Origin: Chara braunii
Taxonomy: Eukaryota > Streptophyta > Charophyceae > Charales > Characeae
Direction: 5' to 3'
DNA: 49,275 nt
Assembly (NCBI GenBank): GCA_003427395.1
Contig: BFEA01000173.1
Location: 2,298,264-2,347,538, forward strand
Below the pieces are notes generated by a model. That model was not told where the DNA came from, did not search any database, and worked only from the letters and a program-made list of their open reading frames with translations. Of this stretch, positions 31,023 to 40,717 are shown piece by piece. Made by a program: the position numbers and the translations under genes. Position 1 is the stretch's first letter, and every line of letters starts with the position of its first letter.

Positions 31023-31553
31023 TCAGGGAGACCTCCATAACCCATGTTCATCGCACACACTCGCGTATCCGAACAGCGCCTTCTCGCTCGACCCCCGACT
31101 GTTTTCTCTACGACCCTCATCCGTGACTACCTGGCGGCCCTGGTCCCGCCGTCGTCGTGAACTTGCGTCTGGGCCGTCCTCCACTGATCCCTCTGGCGGG
31201 TGATCCCTCCGCCACTGGTCCAGTCCGTGCCAGGACTGGGTCATGGCCTCCAAGTCGCTTGCGTCGCCCTCCTCTTCTGTATCGCGGTCCAAGTGTTGTT
31301 GCTCCCTCTCCGCGGTATCCGTAGAAGTCTTTGCCTCCAGGTACGAGACGGTCACCATGATTTCGTCCGTGACCTCTTCTCGTCTACATCTCCTCTCGGC
31401 ACGATCCTTGGCCTCTGTGATCGCCGCCTGTAGTCCCTGGTCCGCCCTCATTTCCTCTTTTTTTCCCCCTTTTACGTTTACCTTAAGTTTTGCCTCCTGC
31501 CCACCGTTGTTGTAGTCCAGTACAACTGTCACTGTAGGTCTTTCTCCTGACAT
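31023..31553 (-). CDS. Unrecognised 176-aa charged ORF
   Basis: It starts MSGERPTVTVVLDYNNGGQE and soon becomes very rich in Arg, Glu and Asp with a Ser/Arg-rich C-terminal half. There is no domain I know. The N-terminal segment (TVTVVLDYNNGGQEAKLKVN) could be a beta hairpin. On the same strand a TATA-like CTATAAAG lies 274-281 nt upstream. It could be the first ORF of the element occupying this block or a chance frame. Confidence 0.35.
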   Translation of the reverse strand: MSGERPTVTVVLDYNNGGQEAKLKVNVKGGKKEEMRADQGLQAAITEAKDRAERRCRREEVTDEIMVTVSYLEAKTSTDTAEREQQHLDRDTEEEGDASDLEAMTQSWHGLDQWRRDHPPEGSVEDGPDASSRRRRDQGRQVVTDEGRRENSRGSSEKALFGYASVCDEHGLWRSP

Positions 31554-31826
31554 TTACTCCCACCCCAAAGAACTGGAGGCACCTTGGCCTATAGCCATAC
31601 AACCCACTGCTACGCACCATGGTTGAGCCCTTCTCAGTTGGACCGTACGAGATGCCAGGCTGCAAAGTTCCTAAACAGCCAGGGTCGGACACTCAGAGCA
31701 TGAGCATGCGTGCACACGCAGTCCCTTACACTCACCAAGCCGCCTAGCCCTCTCCTCTCTGTTCGGTAGTACTCTGCGTGGTGAGATTGTTCATGCCCAA
31801 GTGGCCAAATGTTTGTTCCCCCCGCT

Positions 31827-31834
31827 CTTTATAG
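31827..31834 (-). promoter_or_regulatory. TATA-like box
   Basis: On the minus strand CTATAAAG follows CACGGGC, in GC-rich DNA, upstream of the 176-aa ORF. Placement fits an LTR or simple promoter; there is no experimental or comparative support. Confidence 0.35.
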
Positions 31835-32339
31835 GCCCGTGACATGCCGCACTTCCCCCATGCTATGAGCATGAGACCCAGTTGGACTCCCCTTTTTTTT
31901 TTTTTTTGAATTCAGCATTATTACGATCTGTAAATTCAAGGAATAATAAAATGAGATAAATAAATTAAAGATGGAAAACGAAACGCTGAATCTCAACGGT
32001 CATAGCACAGGCAGCAAGCTCGCCATAGTGGTCCCATAACAGGATACGAGCGGATGCCTTCCTCCTTTCTAAGATGAGCGTTGGGCTACCCCAAATGGGT
32101 ATCCGTGTTCGATGGTAAGGAGGGGACTCATGACCCTCTGCAGGGTGATAAGTCTCCTGCCGATGCGGCCGCGGGTGCTCCCATTTTGTGGGATATTTGC
32201 CGCCCCTTACCGGTCAAGCTCACGACGACTGAAGCGGAAGGATTGGGCATACTAGGCAACCTATAGGCTACTACTGATTTCGAAAACAGATCGGCAGCCC
32301 CCCCCCCGACGAAACGACTGAGGGAAACAATACTCAGAG

Positions 32340-32405
32340 AACGACTAGCAACACTGATAATAATAGTAACAATAATAATAATAATATCATTAATAATAAT
32401 AACAG
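32340..32405. repeat. ATA/ATT imperfect microsatellite
   Basis: AATAATAATA repeats with AAC and ATC variants. The minus-strand Leu-rich ORF end here is an artefact. Confidence 0.85.
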
Positions 32406-32689
32406 TAGAAAAAGGAAAGATGGCGCATCAAAGTTCTCTTGCACCGCGGCCTCACTAAAACCATCAGACACCAAGGCGCTAGGACAACGATCCAAATCTA
32501 TGCACGAATCCAAAGCCCAGCACTCAACCTTTCCCTTTTCCCTTTGTTTTGCGTTTTTCCTTATCGTCGCCACTGCATCTACCCCAAAACACGACTATAG
32601 GGACCTGGCACGTGGCAGAGTAGACCGTGCTACCCCCACCCTTTCTCTATCACGCTAGGCAAATCTGGCGGTCAATTCAGCTACTAACT

Positions 32690-33362
32690 AGCCCGCTGTA
32701 AGGCAAGGCTTCTAGCCTGTGCGGTACCCCTGGGAAGCCTAGTAACGGGGCCTGTCGATTCTGCATGACCCTGCGGACTAGTACCGGGTCTACATCGAAG
32801 GTATGTTGGCATACACAACTGTGAGTGAGCGGATGTACGGTATGCAGCGGAGGGCCGGGACACCACACCCTCCGACAACGTGACGTCCTTCTGTCGTATG
32901 AAGTGAGCGAACTGGCGATGTCTGGGTGGGACCCAGAGGAACGAGGGTCCTAGGGAGGTAGGTGGGGAGGGATGTCGCCCGTGGTTCCAATGAAGGGGAC
33001 TCGATGGGCCTGACCACACCTCATTTTGAGAACGAGTGTCTCAGTGGCCCATTCAGTCGCAGTGTCATAGAACTGGCGAGACCAGGGAGTGCCAAGGATA
33101 AAGTCGTACCCGGTCTCTAGCATATCGAAGTATGCAGAGGAATGGTAGCATCGAGGCGCATTGGCACTATCCAGTGGCTGGAGGGTGAGGGAAAAGCGGA
33201 GGTCGGGGGTCGTCTAATCGAAGAAGTGCTGCGTCTTGTTATCTCCGAGGGTAACGCAGATAGGAGAGCGAGACCCGAACGTAGCTAGACGAGCTTCCTC
33301 AACCACGCGAGGGTGAACGAAATCTCCCTGCGAGTCGGAGTCTCATAAAGCACGGTACACCC
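32690..33362 (-). pseudogene. Retropepsin, gypsy element 2
   Basis: The minus frame reads AL, stop, DSDSQGDFVHPRVVEE, matching the gypsy protease start in which the motif is D-S-G. Here the Gly is Asp and a stop precedes it. Downstream GYDFILGTPWSRQF is the conserved protease end. The region then decays towards 32690 with many stops. The protease would cut the Gag-Pol polyprotein. Confidence 0.75.
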
Positions 33363-35943
33363 TCATAGATCTCCTAAAGCGGATTAGAATGATGGGGAGG
33401 GTGCGACCAGGGTCAGAGAGCAGAGTGAAAAGACAACGCAGGACGTTTACGTGTCTCGTGAGTCGCTGCTGACAAGCCTGAAGAATGTTCAAATCCAGAT
33501 GAGATGACACAACATCATCGCGAGACGCCAGTTGAGCACTACAATGAGTTGTGCGAATGGAACGACGCGTCGGAAGTCTCAGAGGAGAAGGACTAGATGC
33601 GGCGGTCTGTTGTGGGGCAGGCGGTACCTCGGCAGATGGGGGGGCAGAGGGAACTACGTCTGTCGTGCCCTGAGGATCCTCTGGTGGGGTAGCCAAAGGG
33701 GCAAACCGCGACTCGGTGGTCGGAAAGCCGACTACGTGCGAGGCCTCAACGGTACACTGCACCGTGGCTAGCTGGATGGGACTCGTCGGGCGGGGCCGAA
33801 GGAAGACTCAGATCGGCGCTGATGAGAAATGTCAGCATAGTGCCGATCGAGGGCGGCATGGTATGGACACCGTGAGGAGGTGTGTCCATCCTAGTGGCAA
33901 CAAAGGCAACCGCGACGGGTCTTGAGGGCGGCGCGCTCCTCAGGGGATAAAGCTCCGTGAGGAGGGACGAAACCCTATGGGAGGTCTATCTGAAGGACTA
34001 CGAACATGCAGGCACCAGCCTCTGCAACCCGACTACGCGCACGACCCATGGTGGATATCGTCATCTGCAAGTGCTCGACCACCGAGACAGTGTCGTCATC
34101 GATATGGTATTGGATGACGTCTCGAAGCTCGATGTCCTCGGGAGCGTCCCCAAGAGTAGGGTCAAGCTCGGTTGAGACGTCCTCGCCATACTCAAGAGAA
34201 CTATAGCGCCGAGAGAATGACGATCCAGGTCGAGTTGGTCGGCGAAAGCGGGCTGCAAAAGATGATTGACCGTGAGTCGTGCCGCGTGATTGGGTGGCGG
34301 TAGCGGCGGATAGCAAAGAAGATGAAGCGTCAGAGAAGTGACTTCGTATCTTCTGGTACTGTCGAGCGACCTCGTAGGCCTGCTCTGAGGAGACGAAGTT
34401 CTGTCGCCAAAGCTCGATGCGGTAGTCAGTCGGAAGACTAGCAACGAATTGTTGGTCAAAATGACCTCAGGTAGGAGTGCCTATCACAAACGAGGTGGGC
34501 GTCCTGAAACACCTGGATGTGACACTCGAGGTTTATTGGTGCAGAGGACCCGCGCCACTGCATCTGTGTGACCCGATGTAAGGCGTCAGTCGCGTCGTGT
34601 AAAGTGTCATAGCGGTCATGAAGGAACGCGGTGAAGTCCGCGAGAGTGGAAGCCTCATCCGAGCGAGTGCGATGGGTATAACAGTTCTCCCATGCGGAGA
34701 ACGCGTTGCCTCGCAATTTAGTTGCGAGCATAGAGCATCACAACTCCTGACTCGTATCAGTCAGTGTCAACGCACGTGTGGCAGCCTGCAACAAATGCAA
34801 CACACGAAGTGTACCATCGTAGTCGGGTATATCCGACAGGCGTACAAGGGTAGGACCGCTGTGCTGATGGCGAGGGGAGAGAGGTTGATGAACCTGCACT
34901 GCGGTGGGAAATGTCGGGGCCAATGCAGGTGTGGAAGTGGTGGCAGGTTGTGGGTCGAGGCTGCTGGTGGAAGATACAGCAGACGTGGAGGCAACCGCCA
35001 CAACCAGCTGTGACAGAGTGGCGGGGTAGGAGGGTAGAGGGGGAGGAGTCAGTCGAGGAAAACGAGCCGGCAATACAGAGGTGGGAGCGACGGTATAAAA
35101 ATAAGAAGGGTGAGCAGCCTGTGAAGGGTGAGGTTGTCGTAGGGAGAGAATCTTCGCTTGGAGCTGTGAGCAGCCTGTGAAGGAGGCGGAGAGATTACCC
35201 TTGCGGGAGGAGGAGTAACGAACTATAAGGAACCCTGAGGTAGGAGTGAGGAAATGATGGGAAGAGGGAGGAGGGAGGACTCCAGTCCATAGTGCCGGGA
35301 CCGAAGCGGAATGGTAAGCCATACCGGGATGAGTAGGTGAAACTGTCTGGCCAGATACCGGTATATGGGCAGCACCGACGGTAGTGGCCGAAGCGGGAGG
35401 GGCCGACAGGTGTACCGCAACAGATGGTATAATATGAGCGGCAACGACACTCACCTTTGCAGAGGGGGAGTGCTGGGTAGGACCCGCGGGAAAGGACGAA
35501 CCACCACGTCTCCGTGTCTGGAGTCGTGGGAAGTTGGACTGTGAGCCGGTAGGGGATGGGGTGTGAGAGCGATGAGGAGAGTCTTTAAGGCGATGAAATT
35601 CAAGGGTGAGTGCATTTATTTGCCCCTCCAGGAGTGCAAGCGCATCGAGTTGCGCTTGCAAAGGTGCAAGGAGGGATGCAAGAACAGTGCGAAGGTCCGT
35701 GAGGTCCACAAAGTCTGACCCTGGACCGTCGGGTGGGTGGGCGCCTGGGAGATGGAGGACGCCGCGACGATCTCCCCGGGTGTAGTCTCGTTCGTGGGCG
35801 GTGACGTATGGGGGTACACATGGCGGGAGGTGGAGAAAGAGGTGGGGCGTGGGGACAGGGGACCACCGGTGAGAGGAAGGGGACCGTGGGAGGGGAGTGG
35901 GTAGTCGTGAGTCGGCTCGGCCCGTGACCAGCGTGTTGTGCAT
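33343..35943 (-). pseudogene. Gag, gypsy element 2
   Basis: The 401-aa frame (35943-34738) is Pro/Ser-rich with a probable coiled coil at residues 81-120 (Leu-rich heptads around LLAPLQAQLDALALLEGQIN). It ends in a stop and continues in frame with the capsid segment LRGNAFSAWENC and FTAFLHDRYDTLHDA (34731-34456). After a frameshift, AYEVARQYQ and similar follow. A CCHC zinc knuckle, with Cys-x2-Cys, His-x4-Cys and a TAG between, lies at about 33863-33905. A Pro-rich linker leads to the protease. It is a complete gag layout with at least three breaks. Confidence 0.82.
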
Positions 35944-36099
35944 GAGAGGGTGGCGTGAATCCGGTTGAGGGGAGAGGAGGCGTTCGGGTCCAGGGTACCC
36001 GACGGAAAGAGGCGGAAAAGAAGGGGGGTAAGAGAACCTTAAACCCTAGAAAAACCCTAAGAAAACCTTAACCGGAGTTTGGGTGGTTATGGTAGGGTA

Positions 36100-36233
36100 G
36101 CGGCAACCTAATTAAGAATATAAAATAGCAATCATGTAGGGAAACGGGAAAGAAAAATAAATAAACAGTGAAATTTCGAGATTAAAAAAATAATAATAAT
36201 AAAATTAATTAAAGAACTAAGTAAGCAAAATGT

Positions 36234-36271
<38 letters not shown>

Positions 36272-36740
36272 ACGATATATATATATATCGTCACAAATAT
36301 ATATATATATATATATATTTGGAATTTTCGACGACATTTCCCTACCCCCGATGGGGTAAAAAATGTGCCAAGAGGAAGAAGAGACCAAGAGAAGCACACT
36401 AAGTTTCAAAATGCCGCAAATGATAATTTTAAAAAAAATGATAAATAAATAAATAAATAAGGAGGTGGAGAAGAGTGAAGAGAAATTAAGTGTTGGATTT
36501 TTCAAAAACATCAGCAGTATTTTGTTACCCCCATGGGGCTGAAATGTGCTAGCAAAAAAATGACTAAGTAAGATGGAAGAGAGTAAGGAGAAAAAAGAAA
36601 ATTTCGGCAACACTTCGTTACCCCCAGGGGGTTAAAATATGCGCTGATAGCTTAAATAACTAAGTCCTAAACAGATACAGAGGTGCTGCAAAAAAATTTA
36701 AATTTTTAGAATAAATAAAAATAAAAATAAAATAAATCAA
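36100..36740. repeat. AT-rich leader with AT microsatellite and CCCCC palindromes
   Basis: An AT run at 36237-36268 is followed by a near-palindromic centre (TTTGACGATAT and ATATCGTCACAAA) and another AT run. Three spaced segments near 36325, 36506 and 36601 share ACAYTTCSYTACCCCC followed by a GGGG block and a TAAAATRTGC-like end. Confidence 0.6.
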
Positions 36741-37180
36741 AAAAATGAGAAAGAGGTAGGCGGAGAAGATAATTCAGACAATTGGAGGGAAAAAAAATGA
36801 AGAAAAAGACAAAAGAAGAAAAAATATAAAAATTCGAAGTTGGGGGTGGGGGGGGTGAAAAAGTGATGAGGAGAGAGAAAAATAGGTGAGAAAGAGAAAA
36901 AAGATTGAAGGGGGAGGTGAGAGAATGATTGGGTTGTAGTTGGGGGAGGGAAGGGAGAGAGGGGGGTGGGAGAATGGGAGAGAGAGTGATGACAAGAGTG
37001 GAGAGAAGTGGAAGAGATTAGTAGAAGATGGTGAGGGGGGGGGGGGGGGGGGAGAAAAAGATGTTCGAAGAGGAGGGAAGAGAGAGGTAAGAGGGGGGGA
37101 GTAGTGGTAGAGGGAAAAGAGGTGATGAGATGGTGTAAGGGAGAGAGAGAGGAGGGGGTGGGAGAGTAGTTTAGTCGAGA
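36740..37180 (+). repeat. About 440-nt purine-biased tract
   Basis: The plus strand is almost entirely A and G with very few C, and includes a G19-20 run at about 37034-37053. The 211-aa minus frame, rich in Ser, Phe, Leu and Pro, is a by-product. Such tracts can form triplex or G-quadruplex structures. Confidence 0.8.
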
Positions 37181-37192
37181 GAGATGATACCA
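37181..37192 (-). promoter_or_regulatory. Possible primer-binding site, element 2
   Basis: The minus strand reads TGGTATCATCTC, sharing the first eight bases with the initiator tRNA-Met complement. It is on the gag side of element 2, but 1.2 kb from the first Met, unusually far. The assignment is weak. Confidence 0.3.
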
Positions 37193-37199
37193 GGTTCTT

Positions 37200-37990
37200 G
37201 GTTGACCAAGAGCAACAAGATCACCAAGATCCCTAGGATATTGGCCTTCAAGGTGGTGGCAGTCTGTTGCTGCAGCAGAAAAAAAAAAAAAAAAAAAAAA
37301 TGAAATAATCAAGGGTTGGCTGTGATCTTCATCAGCCACCCTGATTGCACTAACCCGCAGCTTCCTAGCCAAGGGGGGTCTTCAAGGTCTTCAGCAAGCG
37401 GTCACGTGGCACTGCAGATGGCCACGTGCGCAGGCAGCAGCAGCCACGATGTTTTGTAGGGGGGGGCAGGGGGAGGGAAATACTAGCCCACCCGGCGCTC
37501 TCGTGTTTGTCGCTGCTCGCCGCTCGCCGACTGGGGGGGGTAAATAGCTGGCGTGGTACTCTTCAACACCAGTGTGCCACACTATCACACTATAGGGACA
37601 AAGATATAGTGTGGCAAATGTGTTAAGGTGCTGGCTACGCACGCAGATGGCTGGCAGCTGCCCAGGTTCAAACGCTGGGAGCACCATGCATCCCGGATCT
37701 TGATAAATATAATTCGGGAGCGGAGCAAGGTGGGGCGGGGCAGCGTGGCACGTGCACGTACGGCGGCCTTGATCTTGGTGCACGCGTCATGATGACACTC
37801 TCTTTTCCTGCCACATGTCGCAACCTTGCGATGCACTTTTCTCTGCCCGTTTGCTGCGAAAACAATAAAAAAAACTGTAAAAATCCCACTATCGGGATTA
37901 CACCGCTATTCCACAGTGACAGGGTATGGTGGGTGGGAGCGGGGAATGTTCCCATTTTGATGCCAGTGTGACGCACCCGCCGGGATGGCA
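37200..37990. other. No recognisable gene
   Basis: Contains an A22 run near 37280-37301 and G runs near 37460 and 37533. Overlapping frames on both strands have no domain. It could include the 5' LTR of element 2. Confidence 0.4.
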
Positions 37991-37999
37991 GTCCGTCAG

Positions 38000-38350
38000 G
38001 ATGAAGACGAAGAGTTGAGGGAGGAGGAGATGGAGATGGAGACGAAGATTTGAGGGAGGAGGAGATGGAGATGGAGCTAAAAGGGACAACGCAACTCTGA
38101 CGCAGACTCAACACACACGTACTCCAAAATGTGTTGAGTGAAGAATAACTGAAAACGGACTGGATTGGATTGGAGTGACCTGGTACCAACAGTGGTACTT
38201 GGCCTGACTGGACTGGACTGAAACAGCGCACAGCCTGTGGGGTCAGGCCACAGCCTGGTCCTACAGGCCGAACAGGCAAACAACCCGATTGGCCCTGGCT
38301 GTAGGTCAGGGCAGAAAGAGGCCCGTTGCAGACCTTCCTTGGTCCTTGCA
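38000..38350 (+). repeat. Dispersed repeat L, copy 2
   Basis: Same orientation and landmarks as the 21421 copy (GACGCAGACTCAACAC, GACTGGACTGGACTGAAAC, CGAACAGGCA). It begins with a short internal duplication of the GAGGGAGGAGGAGATGGAGA block. It adjoins the PLE. Confidence 0.75.
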
Positions 38351-38353
38351 CGG

Positions 38354-38393
38354 TCGGGCTGCCCGGGAAAACAGGGTGACCCGGGCGGCCCGA
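38354..38393 (+). repeat. 14-bp GC-rich hairpin at PLE edge
   Basis: TCGGGCTGCCCGGG (38354-38367) pairs along all 14 positions with 38380-38393, with one G-T wobble, around a 12-nt loop. It lies between repeat L and the PLE direct repeat, a few bases from the inferred PLE end. Confidence 0.8.
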
Positions 38394-38399
38394 ATAATA

Positions 38400-38893
38400 G
38401 TTGTGAGTTGTAAGTGTACAACACTTGAACATACACAGTCACCGTAGCGACAAATAAACGAGTATAAAACAAAATTACAGGATTCTACTCAATTGAAACC
38501 AACAGTCCCAAAAACCGCCTTCGATCCACAAACCACCCACGGCGGCAGTCTACCGTCGTTGCAATTGACTGTTCGACCGCGGAACCTGAGAGGTTGAACT
38601 AAGTCTACGTCTACCTATTAATAGTTCAGATCAAAACATGATTCGGCCGGACAACCTTATTGAAGTTAGGTGGCCATTCTAGGTACCGAAAAAACGGACT
38701 ACTAGAAGTCAAGTACTCCTACCAGAAAGGCCCCGAGAGGCCCCACCATCATGTACTTTCTGAAAACCAGGCCTGCACAAAGGCTAAAAGGCTAAAAAAT
38801 CAAAAGGTTTTTTCTAGGTCCAATAGGCATACATATACACATAGATCCAAAAGTGACCAATACCAATCCAAGCTAAACACCCTGTTCGAATCC
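38400..38893 (-). repeat. PLE pseudo-LTR, 3' copy
   Basis: It matches 43276-43763 in the same orientation, for example GTCTACGTCTACCTATTAAT and CCAGGCCTGCACAAA. It has a short GTTGTAA insertion near its left end. It continues to the right (38894-38960) with a second CCAATCAAGGCAAACCCTAT-like segment absent from the other copy. Confidence 0.88.
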
Positions 38894-38999
38894 AAAAATC
38901 CATTAAACCAATCAAAGCAAAACCAATCAAGGCAAACCCTATTCGAATCCAAATTCCTCAAACACGCAAAGCTCTCTTAGCTACTCATTACCGCATATG

Positions 39000-40286
39000 A
39001 ATGCAATGGTACATTGCCATAATCTGTCACGCTGGCTTGCGAATCTTCGAAAAACTCGATTAACGAATTTCACTGGATAGTCCTTCTTGACTAACTCTGC
39101 TGTAGGCCAAATACCTTCCCTGGGATCTCCGATCGAATCGAGGTCCTCCGATCAATTCGATGCAGATGGCTCCCAATAACTGCACTTTTCTGCTTCTTGC
39201 TTCCCCATGAGTGGTACGACTGTCCATTCTAAATGTTTAACAACTGTCCATTCTAAATGTTTAGCTTGCTTTCAGTCCAGATACTGTCCTCATTCCTTGA
39301 CAACTGAATGCATCCTAAGAACGGGTACGATTGCTACGTACGGATCTGGCAACCAAGAAAGTCCAAGGTGCCAAAACTGTTATTTGTCCGTTTCGGGATC
39401 AAATTACTTGGATAGCGGGTAGCAAACGAATCAAAGATCAAGGATCTGATTGACTCATCCTTACTCGAGATGACTAGCAACATATCATCGATCAGATGCA
39501 GGGCACCCATATATCGACAAACACGAGTCAATGCATATGTCAGACGGTATTCTGAATACACGACCGTGACATAATGCAGGCAATAGGCGGACTTATACTT
39601 TTTTCCATGGGTACACCCTCCTCTTGCTTGAAGAGGATTCTCGTGGCGAAGAAGTAGGTATGCCTAATCTCCAAACGAACAAAACTTTAAATATCCTTTA
39701 GATACAAATGTTTCTAATGATCCGCCCCTGTCGTGACTCTAAAGGTGGTACCCTTCCCACGAGTGTTCACTCGTAGAAATTCATGGTCAATTCTTTCGTG
39801 ATGGTCAATGATCCAATCCATTGTCCGGAGAATCTCATCATGCGATAACTTACTAAACATCTCCTTGATATCGAAGGAGTGGAAAGTTACCACATAATTA
39901 CTCTCTAACTTCCCCAATCTTCGATTAATTCCTTCCAAACGGGTGCTCAGATCAGAAACAACACGGAGGTCAAAGTGTCAACTCTTGGGCAAAGTGTAGA
40001 GCAGGTGATTTAACCCCTTGGCCACAATGCGCGTTGTTCGTACCATTGGCTCGCTAAACGAAGGGCAAATAGGTTGATAACGGTCTAAGTCCTTCTGTTT
40101 AGGAATTACGTAAGCCGAACCAAATTTCCCTTTCGAATCCCAGTTCACGAACTTCCCAAGTTCAAAGTGATTAACACCCTCATGAATATCTCTCAAAACC
40201 TGAGGTTCCGAATGACCAATCACAAAGTAGCTTGGATTACAGACAAATGTGTTCATCATAGCCTCGAAGTACACAGCTCGACACAT
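39000..40286 (-). pseudogene. PLE reverse transcriptase
   Basis: Four frames cover the RT. 40286-39978 has FGSAYVIPKQKD and RYQPICPS (early RT motifs). 39938-39714 has motif A, FDIKEMFSK, with the catalytic Asp codon at 39870-39872. The next stretch has QEEGVPME and PPIACI (motif B). 39561-39334 has LIDDMLL with both Asp codons (39484-39489) and LDFLG. At least two frameshifts and several stops separate them. A 24-bp in-frame duplication (39219-39266) lies in the C-terminal part. It copies element RNA into DNA at the endonuclease nick. Confidence 0.85.
39219..39266 (+). repeat. 24-bp tandem duplication in PLE RT
   Basis: ACTGTCCATTCTAAATGTTT occurs at 39219 and 39243. The 24-bp offset keeps the reading frame, adding eight residues to the ancestral protein. 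Confidence 0.85.
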
Positions 40287-40700
40287 GGTCGGAGTTTCGG
40301 TCCACTGATGATACGATAAAATCTTTCAGACGAAGTTTGACGGCCATAACATCATTCATTGAAAGGTTCAATATGTTCGTAGTAGTCGCAGATAGACAGT
40401 AAGAGAGATTCAAATTAGAAAAGTCTGGTACATGACCTCCCAAGTTATCCCAACTCTGAAAACCGAAAATCAATTCTTCACAAAATAGACAAAGCCTATC
40501 AACTGCTTTCACTCTCGGGATATTATTAGCATTCGACAATAGAGGGTGCAAATTTGCTACCTCATTCAATCGAAACAAAACATGCCCATTCACGCGCAGG
40601 AAATACATATCAGGTTGTACAACAACAGGTAAGCACACCATGTGTCGAAGAACTACAATGGTTATGCAACAAATCAGCTATCGTAGGATTTTTTGTCCCT
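40237..40700 (-). pseudogene. PLE linker with CxC motif
   Basis: One minus frame gives TIADLLHNHC and then LTCCCTT, ending in a stop at about 40610. The Cys codons are at 40619-40627. A second frame (40641-40237) continues with GHVLFRLNEVANLHPLLSNA and the PLE-like SSVDRNS. The match to a CxC-containing linker between GIY-YIG and RT is what identifies the permuted class. A frameshift near 40280 separates it from the RT proper. Confidence 0.65.
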
Positions 40701-40717
40701 ATGATGCGAATTTTCCT

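Larger units (their letters stand above)
26110..32650. other. Block separating protease and RT of element 2
   Basis: Retropepsin decays by about 32690 and the RT leader starts by about 25870. The 6.5 kb between is not gypsy-like. It has two uninterrupted minus ORFs, a faint LINE-like segment, an A-tract on the minus strand at about 31891-31905 and an ATA microsatellite. An insertion into the chromovirus is the simplest reading; the alternative is two different elements lying in tandem. Borders and target duplication were not found. Confidence 0.5.

Noticed and set aside
34618-35180. Plus-strand ORFs opposite gag
   Set aside because: They are antisense shadows of the gag reading frame with no domain.
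34738-35943. 401-aa host protein
   Set aside because: It continues across a stop into a capsid-like domain and a CCHC knuckle followed by retropepsin, so it is gag of the chromovirus.
36737-37372. 211-aa Ser/Phe/Pro-rich gene on the minus strand
   Set aside because: It is the complement of the purine-rich tract, which contains few stop codons by composition.
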